Of a stretch of 23,463 bases of DNA, positions 1-6,324 are shown in pieces. The stretch is from Actinomycetes bacterium. GTDB lineage: Bacteria > Actinomycetota > Actinomycetes > Actinomycetales > Cellulomonadaceae. Below the pieces are notes generated by a model. The model ran no database searches, was not told the origin of the DNA, and was given only the letters and a program-made list of their open reading frames with translations. The DNA lies in assembly GCA_021793115.1 (NCBI GenBank), contig JAJYTJ010000048.1, positions 1 to 23,463 on the forward strand, read 5' to 3'. The number at the start of each line of letters is the position of its first letter. The first letter of the stretch is position 1. Made by a program: the position numbers and the translations under genes.

Positions 1-1173
1 AAGAGCCTGTCGTACATGACAGGCCAGTTGCGGCAGGTCGGCCTGTTCATCGCGCTCATCGTCATCGTCCTGCTGATGCAGGTGCTGACCCACGGCGTGA
101 CCCTCAGCCCGCGCAACGTGTCCAACCTCATCGTCCAGAACAGCTACATCCTGGTGCTGGCGATCGGCATGGTCATGGTCATCATCGCCGGCCACATCGA
201 CCTGTCGGTCGGTTCGGTCGTCGCGGTGATCGGGGCCCTCGCCGGGGTGCTCAACAACAAGATGGGCGTCCCCTGGTGGCTGACGGTCATCATCTGCCTG
301 CTCGGTGGCGTCGTCGTCGGCGCGTGGCAAGGATTCTGGATCGCGTACTTCAAGATCCCGGCCTTCATCGTCACGCTCGGCGGCATGCTCATCTTCCGTG
401 GGCTGGCACAGATCCTGCTGAACAACACCCAGATCTCCCCGTTCGAGAACGCGTTCCGTCAGATCGGCGCAGGCTTCCTGCCCGACCTCGGCGGCGGCAC
501 GTCGTACCTCGAGCCGCTGACGATGATCCTCGCGGTGGTCGCGGTCCTCGCCCTCGTCGGACAAGGCATCCGGGTCCGGATGAGCCGGGCGAAGAACGGC
601 CTGACGCTCGAGCCGCTGCTCTGGTACGTGCTGAAGACCGGCTTCATGGTCGCGCTGATCCTCGTCATCGCATGGCTGCTGGCCAGCTACCGCGGCACGC
701 CGATCGTGCTGGTCGTCCTCGGTGCGCTCGTCGTCGTGTACTCCGCCGTGATGTCCAACAGCGTGTTCGGGCGGCGGGTCTACGCGATCGGCGGCAACCT
801 GCGGGCCGCGGAGCTGTCCGGCGTCAACACGCGGCGGATCAACTTCCTGCTCTTCGTCAACATGGGCGTGCTGGCGGCGCTCGCCGGCATCGTGTTCACG
901 GCCCAGCTCAACCTCGCGGGCCCCAGCGCCGGAACCGGCTTCGAGCTGGACGCGATCGCGGCCGTGTTCATCGGAGGTGCCGCCGTCACCGGCGGCGTGG
1001 GGACCGTGGGTGGGTCGATCATCGGTGGCCTCATCATCGGGAGCCTGAACAACGGCATGACGATCCTCGGTGTGGGGACCGAGTGGCAGCAGTTCATCAA
1101 GGGGCTCGTGCTGCTGGCCGCCGTGGCGTTCGACGTGTTCAACAAGCGTCGGGCCAGCCGCGCGACGACCTGA
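1..1173 (+). CDS. mmsB: Monosaccharide ABC transporter permease (5' end outside window)
   Basis: Membrane subunit of a sugar-import ABC transporter of the AraH/XylH/RbsC class (BPD_transp_2 fold), closest in character to the multiple-monosaccharide MmsB/GguB group. The protein is almost wholly hydrophobic. It contains the family segment HIDLSVGSV after the second membrane helix, a long insert near residues 185-215 that separates two halves, and the C-terminal block with FIGGAAVTGGVGTVGGSI and LNNGM. The reading frame is open back to base 1. An ATG at 16 would give 385 residues, but MmsB-type proteins usually have a slightly longer N-terminus, so the gene probably starts upstream; this is inference. 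Binding-protein and ATPase genes would be expected just to the left. It converges on araD, so the imported sugar may be a pentose such as L-arabinose or xylose. The substrate cannot be read from the sequence. Confidence 0.88.
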   Translation, partial: KSLSYMTGQLRQVGLFIALIVIVLLMQVLTHGVTLSPRNVSNLIVQNSYILVLAIGMVMVIIAGHIDLSVGSVVAVIGALAGVLNNKMGVPWWLTVIICLLGGVVVGAWQGFWIAYFKIPAFIVTLGGMLIFRGLAQILLNNTQISPFENAFRQIGAGFLPDLGGGTSYLEPLTMILAVVAVLALVGQGIRVRMSRAKNGLTLEPLLWYVLKTGFMVALILVIAWLLASYRGTPIVLVVLGALVVVYSAVMSNSVFGRRVYAIGGNLRAAELSGVNTRRINFLLFVNMGVLAALAGIVFTAQLNLAGPSAGTGFELDAIAAVFIGGAAVTGGVGTVGGSIIGGLIIGSLNNGMTILGVGTEWQQFIKGLVLLAAVAFDVFNKRRASRATT

Positions 1174-1188
1174 CCGGTCCGCACACAT

Positions 1189-1225
1189 GACGAGGCCGCC
1201 GTCGATGTCCGACGGCGGCCTCGTC
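1189..1225. terminator. Bidirectional hairpin terminator between mmsB and araD
   Basis: A perfect 16-bp inverted repeat (1189-1204 with 1210-1225) closes on a 5-base loop. It starts 15 bases after the permease stop and lies 30 bases beyond the araD stop, so it can serve both converging genes. There is no long T-run on either side, as is common in high-GC actinobacteria. Confidence 0.85.
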
Positions 1226-1255
1226 GTCTGTGCGGCGGTCTCGCGGGGACGTGGG

Positions 1256-2014
1256 TCAGACGGCCTCGGTCAGCGGCGCGTGCACCGCGCCGCCCTGTCC
1301 GTAGACGTACTGGTAGCGCTCGTAGAGGGAGTCGACCAGGGCCTGCTCGATCGGCAACGGCGCACCGAGCTGTCTCGAGATGTGCACCGTGCGGGCGACC
1401 TCCTCGACCATGACGGCGGCCTTGACGGCGTCCTTCGCGTCACGGCCGATGGTGAACGGCCCGTGGTTGCGCATCAGCACGGCGCGCGAGCGCCCGCCGG
1501 CGAGGGTCTCGACGATGCCTCGGCCGATCGAGTCGTCGCCGATGAGGGCGAACGGGCCGACCGGGATCGGGCCGCCGAACTCGTCGGCCATCATCGTCAG
1601 CACGCACGGCACGCTCTCGCCGCGCGCGGCCCAGGCGGTCGCGTACGTCGAGTGCGTGTGCACCACGCCGCCGACCGCCGGCATGTGCCGGTACACGTAG
1701 GCGTGGGCGGCCGTGTCCGACGAGGGCGCGTGGTCGCCGTCGACGAGATCCCCGGACAGGTCGCAGACGACCATCGACGCGGCCGTCAGCTCGTCGTACG
1801 TCACACCGGACGGCTTGATGACGAGCAGGTCCTGCGAGCCGTCGTCCGCGCCTCCCTGCCGCGCCGGCACCCGTACCCGCTGCGACACGTTGCCGGCGGT
1901 CCAGACGACGAGACCCCACCTCGGCAGCTCGGCGTGAAGGCGCGCGACGACCTCACGGACGCGAGCGACCTCCGCCCGCACGGCGTCGTCGTAGGCGGAC
2001 AGGGCGGTAGTCAT
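1256..2014 (-). CDS. araD: L-ribulose-5-phosphate 4-epimerase
   Basis: Class II aldolase/adducin-fold enzyme that converts L-ribulose 5-phosphate to D-xylulose 5-phosphate, the last step of the L-arabinose isomerase route. The 252-residue length fits the family. The phosphate-binding TAGNVS (39-44) and KPSGV (67-71) are present. So are SSDTAAH (98-104) with the Asp ligand, HTHSTYAT (119-126) with two zinc His ligands, and MRNHG (181-185) with the third His. The ATG at 2014 follows a GGAGG placed 8 bases upstream. It is the last gene of the minus-strand run, 42 bases after the kinase. A plain L-fuculose-phosphate aldolase is less likely, because the SSDTAAH and HTHSTYAT spacing is AraD-like and a pentulokinase sits next to it. 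Confidence 0.9.
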   Translation of the reverse strand: MTTALSAYDDAVRAEVARVREVVARLHAELPRWGLVVWTAGNVSQRVRVPARQGGADDGSQDLLVIKPSGVTYDELTAASMVVCDLSGDLVDGDHAPSSDTAAHAYVYRHMPAVGGVVHTHSTYATAWAARGESVPCVLTMMADEFGGPIPVGPFALIGDDSIGRGIVETLAGGRSRAVLMRNHGPFTIGRDAKDAVKAAVMVEEVARTVHISRQLGAPLPIEQALVDSLYERYQYVYGQGGAVHAPLTEAV

Positions 2015-2056
2015 CGGTGGGGCCTCCGGGAGGAACGACGGTCGGAAAGATGTCCG

Positions 2057-3646
2057 CTAGAGAACCTGCGTCGCGGCGCGCTCGACGGCCAGGCCGGCCC
2101 GGTAGCGCTCCTGGTAGACGGCGAAGCCGGCGACGTCCGCCGGGTCCGGTGCGACGACGTCGACCACCGCACCGGCGAACACCCGCTCACGCAGGTACGT
2201 GCCCAGGTCCTGCCCCGAACCGAGGAACGCGGCGAGCACCGCCATCCCCCACGCGCCGCCCTCGCTCGCCGTCTCGCCGACGGCGACGGGCGCCCCGATC
2301 GCGGCCGCGAGCAGGCGCTGGGCGACGCCTGCCGTGCGGAACACGCCGCCGTGGGCGAACATCGCGTCCAGGCGCACCCCCTCGTCGGCCAGCACACGCA
2401 TGCCCAGGCTCAACGTCGCGAAGGCGCCGTAGATCTGGGCTCGCATGAACGAGGCCAGCGTGAAGGCGCTGCCCGGCGTGCGCACCAGCAACGGCCGGCC
2501 GGAGTCCAGCCCGGTGATGGGCTCGCCGGCGAGGTAGTTGTAGGCGAGCAGCCCGCCGCCGTCGGCAGGCCCCTCCAGAGCGGCGCGGAACAGGGCGCCG
2601 AAGACGTCGTCGGACGATGCCTGGCACCCGAGGCGGCCGGCGAGGTCGGCGAACAGCCCCGCCCACGCGCCGAGCTCGCTCGCGCCGTTGTTGCAGTGGA
2701 CCATGGCCACCGCGTCGCCGGCCGGCGTCGTGACGACGTCGATCTCGGGATGCCGGCGGGTCAGCGGCTGCTCCAGCACCACCATCGCGAAGATCGAGGT
2801 GCCGGCGGACACGTTGCCCGTACGAGGCGCGACGGACCCGGTGGCCACCATGCCGGTGCCGGCGTCACCCTCGGGCGGGCACAGCGGGACACCGGGGCGC
2901 ACCGTGCCGGTCGGGTCGAGCAGCCGCGCGCCGTCCGCGGTGAGCGTGCCGGCGGGCGTGCCCGCCACGAGCACCTCGGGAAGCAGGCCGAGGATCCCCG
3001 GACCGCCCGGCCGGCGCGGCGCGGCGAGCGCGTCGAAGGCCGCCGCCATGCGCGCGTCGTACGTCCCGGTCGCCGCGTCGACGGGGAACATCCCGGAGGC
3101 GTCGCCGACACCGAGCACCCGGCGTCCGGTCAGCTTCCAGTGGACGTATCCCGCGAGCGTCGTCAGGTGGGCGACGTCGGCGACGTGCGGCTCGGCGTCG
3201 AGCAACGCCTGGTCGTAGTGCGCGATCGACCAGCGCAGCGGGATGGCGAAGCCGAACGCCTCCGTCAGCTCCGCGGCCGCGCGGCCCGTGCTCGTGTTGC
3301 GCCACGTGCGGAAGGGCACCAGCAACGCACCCGACCGGTCGAACGCGAGGTAGCCGTGCATCATCGCGGAGATGCCGAGGGCGCCGAAGGTCGTCGGGCG
3401 CACGCCGTGGCGCGCCTGCGCATCGTCCAGCAGCGCGGCCACTGCCGCCTGCAGGCCGGCCCACACCTCCTCGAGCGGGTAGCTCCACCGGCCGTCGACC
3501 AGCTGGTTCTCCCAGTCGTGGCCTCCGCTGGCGAGAACCTCGTGGTGCGGCCCGACGAGGCACGCCTTGATCCGCGTGGAGCCGAGCTCGACGCCGAGCG
3601 ACGTGCGCCCGGCGGCGATGGCGTCTGCGGTCCCCTGGTCGGTCAT
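2057..3646 (-). CDS. FGGY-family pentulose kinase (probable L-ribulokinase)
   Basis: ATP-dependent sugar kinase of the FGGY family, 529 residues. The N-terminal phosphate-loop segment LGVELGSTRIK lies at 17-27, the substrate-loop ISAMMHG at 92-98, and GDASG with the likely catalytic Asp182 at 181-185. The C-terminal half has the GTSIFAM and HGGVF nucleotide-binding stretches. Its place directly before araD suggests that it makes L-ribulose 5-phosphate for that enzyme. It does not look like the classical enteric AraB, and actinobacterial FGGY enzymes of this type are variously named ribulokinase or xylulokinase, so the exact ketopentose is inferred from context. The ATG at 3646 has only a weak AAGGG ribosome site. 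A LacI-type operator-like site lies 53 bases upstream. Confidence 0.8.
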   Translation of the reverse strand: MTDQGTADAIAAGRTSLGVELGSTRIKACLVGPHHEVLASGGHDWENQLVDGRWSYPLEEVWAGLQAAVAALLDDAQARHGVRPTTFGALGISAMMHGYLAFDRSGALLVPFRTWRNTSTGRAAAELTEAFGFAIPLRWSIAHYDQALLDAEPHVADVAHLTTLAGYVHWKLTGRRVLGVGDASGMFPVDAATGTYDARMAAAFDALAAPRRPGGPGILGLLPEVLVAGTPAGTLTADGARLLDPTGTVRPGVPLCPPEGDAGTGMVATGSVAPRTGNVSAGTSIFAMVVLEQPLTRRHPEIDVVTTPAGDAVAMVHCNNGASELGAWAGLFADLAGRLGCQASSDDVFGALFRAALEGPADGGGLLAYNYLAGEPITGLDSGRPLLVRTPGSAFTLASFMRAQIYGAFATLSLGMRVLADEGVRLDAMFAHGGVFRTAGVAQRLLAAAIGAPVAVGETASEGGAWGMAVLAAFLGSGQDLGTYLRERVFAGAVVDVVAPDPADVAGFAVYQERYRAGLAVERAATQVL

Positions 3647-3698
3647 CGTCGCCCTTCGCTCCGTCGCGGCCGGGCAGCCTGTCCCGGCGACAGCGGAA

Positions 3699-3712
3699 TG
3701 TTACCGCTCACA
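3699..3712. promoter_or_regulatory. LacI-family operator-like palindrome ahead of the kinase gene
   Basis: The 14-base stretch TGTTACCGCTCACA has the LacI/GalR shape TGTnAnCGnTnACA, with a central CG and 10 of 14 positions symmetric. It covers the last bases and stop codon of the regulator gene and sits 53 bases before the kinase ATG. This is a natural place for the neighbouring regulator to control kinase and araD. The regulation is inferred from the pattern and position only. Confidence 0.6.
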
Positions 3713-4784
3713 ACGAGCCTGAGCGACTGTCTCCCGCCGCATCGGACGCCGGTGCCCGCTCGCGCCTCACGCCGGGCGGGCCGCTGCTCGCGCGCGCCAC
3801 CAGGCTCGGCGCGATGAGGCCGGACGACTCCGCCTCCTCCTCGGCGATGGCCGCGAGCAGCACCCCCAGGCACCGCTCGCCCAACGTCGTGAAGTCCTGG
3901 CGGACGGTCGTCAGCGGCGGGAAGAAGTTGGCGGAGCCGTCGACGTCGTCGAAACCCACCACCGACACGTCGCCCGGCACCCGGACGCCGGCCTCGGCGA
4001 AAGCCCGCAGCAGGCCGAGCGCCAGCAGGTCGTTGGCCGCGAACACGGCTGTCGGCAGCCCTGTCGCGATGAGCTCACGGCCCACCTCGTACCCGCGACC
4101 CGCGCTCCAGTCGCCGGGAATCGGGTCGCTGGGCGTGACGCCGGCCGCGGCCAGCTCGTCGTGCCATCCCGCGATGCGCCGCCGGGCATCGAGCCAGTCG
4201 GTGGGTCCGGCCAGGTGCACGACGTCGCGATGGCCGAGCTGGAGCAGGTGCCGCACCGCCATCCGGCCGCCCGCGTACTGGTCCACCGCGACCGAGCGCA
4301 ACGGCGCCGGCAGGTCGACCGGCCCCACCATGACGATCGGGACGGCGGCCGGGAAGGCACGCACCGCCTCGATGGCCTCGTCGTGCGCCGCGACGACGAC
4401 GACGCCGTCGACCCCTTCCGTCATGAAGTGCTCGAGCACGCCCGCGACCTCGTCGGCGTCCCACCGGGGCAACGTCGCCACGGAGACGAACAGCCCGGCG
4501 TCCCGCGCCGCGCCCTCGATCGCGATGAGCGTGCTCGTCGGGCCGAACAGCGCCGACCCGGAGCTCAGCACCCCCACCGTCCCGCTGCGACGGGTCACCA
4601 GGGCACGCGCCGCGAGGTTGCGCCGATAGCCGAGCTCCGCGATCGCGGCCAGGACGCGTTCCCGGGTGTCGGGCCGGACGAAGGGATAGTCGTTGAGGAC
4701 GCGCGACACCGTCTGGTGCGAGACGCCCGCCAGCACCGCGACGTCCCTCATCGCCGGCGGACGGTCCGACTGCGTGCGGACCAT
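3708..4784 (-). CDS. LacI-family transcriptional regulator of the pentose genes
   Basis: DNA-binding repressor of the LacI/GalR family, 358 residues. Residues about 12-60 form the helix-turn-helix and hinge helix (MRDVAVLAGVSHQTVSRVLN, then GYRRNLAARAL). Residues about 65-340 are a periplasmic-binding-protein-like sensor domain with VFAANDLLALG and VVGFDDVDGS. The ATG at 4784 follows the proC stop by 2 bases, so translation is probably coupled. The frame is open much further upstream, but that part is antisense-like proC shadow. A Met at residue 12 is an alternative start but would remove residues ahead of the first helix. The effector is probably a pentose or its phosphate, judging from the kinase and araD downstream; this is inference. 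Confidence 0.88.
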   Translation of the reverse strand: MVRTQSDRPPAMRDVAVLAGVSHQTVSRVLNDYPFVRPDTRERVLAAIAELGYRRNLAARALVTRRSGTVGVLSSGSALFGPTSTLIAIEGAARDAGLFVSVATLPRWDADEVAGVLEHFMTEGVDGVVVVAAHDEAIEAVRAFPAAVPIVMVGPVDLPAPLRSVAVDQYAGGRMAVRHLLQLGHRDVVHLAGPTDWLDARRRIAGWHDELAAAGVTPSDPIPGDWSAGRGYEVGRELIATGLPTAVFAANDLLALGLLRAFAEAGVRVPGDVSVVGFDDVDGSANFFPPLTTVRQDFTTLGERCLGVLLAAIAEEEAESSGLIAPSLVARASSGPPGVRRERAPASDAAGDSRSGSL

Positions 4785-4786
4785 GG

Positions 4787-5611
4787 TCAGCGGCCCAGCT
4801 CGGCCGAGCGCGCCGCCGCGGCCCGCGCCGCCGCCACCACACCGGCGCGCACGCCGTGCGCGTCGAGCTCGGCGACCGCGGCCACGGTGGTGCCCCCGGG
4901 CGACGAGACGCGCTCCCGCAGCACCACGGGATGCTCCCCGCTGCTGGTGACCAGGGCGGCGGCACCCTCGACGGTCGCCGCCGCCAGCCGCGTCGCCAGG
5001 TCGCGCGGCAGGCCCAGCAGCACGCCGGCCTCCGCCATCGCATCGACCAGGTAGAACGCGTAGGCCGGCCCGGAACCGGAGATCGCCGTCACCGCGTCGA
5101 GGTGCTTCTCGTCGACGCGCACCACGAGCCCGGTGGGGCCGAGGATCGTCTCCGCGAGCGCGAGGTGGTCCGCCGTCGCCGCCGCGCCGCCGGCGATCGC
5201 CGCGGCACCCTTGCCGATCACCGCCGGCGTGTTCGGCATCACCCGGACCACCGGCGTGCCGGCCGGCAGCCGCTGCTCGTAGAACGCCAGCGGCACGCCC
5301 GCGGCGACGCTGATCACCGGGGCACCGTGCCGCAGCCCCGGGGCCACCTCCGCCAGCACGGCGCCGACGACGTCCGGCTTGACGGCGAGCAGCACGATGT
5401 CCGCGCGAGGAGCGGCCGCGGCCGCCGACGCGCTCGTCGCGACGCCGTGGCTGCGTCGCAGGATCTCGGCGCGCGCGAGGTCGGTCTCGACGACCTCGAC
5501 GTCGCGCGGCGACCAGCCGGCGGCGAGCAGCGCGGTGACCAGCGTGCCACCCATGACGCCGCCGCCGACGACGAGCACGCGCGCCCGCGTCCCTGCAGCC
5601 TGCTCCGACAT
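4787..5611 (-). CDS. proC: Pyrroline-5-carboxylate reductase
   Basis: Catalyses the last step of proline synthesis, the NAD(P)H-dependent reduction of 1-pyrroline-5-carboxylate. The 274-residue product has the N-terminal Rossmann motif VVGGGVMGG, then LLAVKPD, VMPNTPA, AISGSGPAYAFYLVDAMAE and the ProC signature ERVSSPGGTT near the C-terminus. All of these fit family positions and length. The ATG at 5611 is chosen over a GTG at 5638 because GGGAGGG lies 4 bases before it. A TAGGCT -10-like hexamer is at 5657-5662. Placing a proline-synthesis gene directly ahead of a sugar regulator with a 2-base gap is unusual. No other proline gene is nearby. Confidence 0.93.
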   Translation of the reverse strand: MSEQAAGTRARVLVVGGGVMGGTLVTALLAAGWSPRDVEVVETDLARAEILRRSHGVATSASAAAAAPRADIVLLAVKPDVVGAVLAEVAPGLRHGAPVISVAAGVPLAFYEQRLPAGTPVVRVMPNTPAVIGKGAAAIAGGAAATADHLALAETILGPTGLVVRVDEKHLDAVTAISGSGPAYAFYLVDAMAEAGVLLGLPRDLATRLAAATVEGAAALVTSSGEHPVVLRERVSSPGGTTVAAVAELDAHGVRAGVVAAARAAAARSAELGR

Positions 5612-5656
5612 CACACCCTCCCGCCGCGGGGGCCCCACCGGCGACCCGCGGACGAG

Positions 5657-5662
5657 AGCCTA
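5657..5662 (-). promoter_or_regulatory. Possible -10 box for proC-lacI
   Basis: The hexamer TAGGCT on the minus strand lies 46 bases before the proC ATG. The same hexamer occurs ahead of the M20 peptidase gene. The best -35 match, CTGACG at 5678-5683, is spaced only 15 bases away, so the assignment is weak. Confidence 0.3.
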
Positions 5663-5710
5663 TTGCCCCCGGACCGACGTCAGCCGCTTCGTCGTGCGCC
5701 GCCTTCGGCA

Positions 5711-5755
5711 CGGCCGGTGCGCGCAGGGCCGGTGCGTGCAGGGCCGGTGATGCGA
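5711..5755. repeat. Three 15-bp direct repeats
   Basis: Units 5711-5725, 5726-5740 and 5741-5755 share the core GGCCGGTG and are arranged head to tail, the last being more diverged. They lie in the gap between proC and a small plus-strand reading frame, and the third unit provides possible ATG starts at 5750 and 5755. Confidence 0.7.
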
Positions 5756-6324
5756 TGGGACGACGACAGAGCATCGCCGACACGCTCTTCGCGGCGTGCC
5801 CACCAACGACACATGTCGGGCAGCTCCTGCACGTCGATCTCCTCGCGGCCGGCTACGTGCCGGTGATCTGCGGGTCCGCGCTCGTCATCGGCCCCGAGCC
5901 GTCCGATGCCCTGTCGCGGCCGCCGCGCCACCTCACGGCGCACGGGGTCACCGTGACGAGCACGGGCTTCCAGGTCGCCGGGGACGTGGGGTCGTGCCTG
6001 CGCACCGCGCCGGTGCTGCGGGATCGGGCCGGCGCGGGCACCGGCAGCCGGGACGCCGTGATGCGACGGAGTCCTCGGGAGTGCGCCGGCCAGCCGGGTC
6101 GGCGCACTCCCGAGCAGACGGCGGGGCGGCCGCCGGGCTCCGGCGCTGTCAGCCGCCGGCGCCCCGGAACGCCCCGCCGCCGGGTGCGAAGCCGCCGCCA
6201 CGGGTCGTGGACCCGCTCGTCAGGCCGGACAGACCGGAGCTCTGCTTGGCGGTCGAGCTGCTCGGCAGCTGCTGCGTGTGGTCGGCCAGCACCACGGTCT
6301 GGCCCACGCTCAGCCCGGACGTGA
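5755..6324 (+). CDS. Uncertain small hypothetical protein
   Basis: The family is not recognised. The first 100 or so codons have the strong third-position G/C bias of the surrounding real genes. They read as a plausible globular protein with hydrophobic stretches (QLLHVDLLAAGYVPVICGSALVIG). No zinc, nucleotide or membrane motif was seen. After about base 6070 the frame runs through the hairpin at 6074-6114 and becomes Arg-rich antisense of the adaptor gene, so the true end is unclear. The gene may be decayed by loss of its stop, or not a gene at all. It has no clear ribosome site. It is the only candidate coding content in the 500-base gap between proC and the export operon. Confidence 0.25.
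   Translation: MGRRQSIADTLFAACPPTTHVGQLLHVDLLAAGYVPVICGSALVIGPEPSDALSRPPRHLTAHGVTVTSTGFQVAGDVGSCLRTAPVLRDRAGAGTGSRDAVMRRSPRECAGQPGRRTPEQTAGRPPGSGAVSRRRPGTPRRRVRSRRHGSWTRSSGRTDRSSAWRSSCSAAAACGRPAPRSGPRSART
6074..6114 (-). terminator. Hairpin terminator of the export operon
   Basis: A perfect 15-bp inverted repeat (6074-6088 with 6100-6114) with an 11-base loop begins 35 bases after the stop codon of adaptor 1. No T-run follows. Confidence 0.8.

Noticed and set aside
1070..3817. 915-residue plus-strand open frame
   Set aside because: It is antisense to araD and the kinase, Arg/His/Gly-rich, with no domain; a GC-bias shadow.
4785..5783. Long N-terminal extension of the LacI regulator frame
   Set aside because: The helix-turn-helix begins right after the ATG at 4784, and the extension is an out-of-frame reading of proC.
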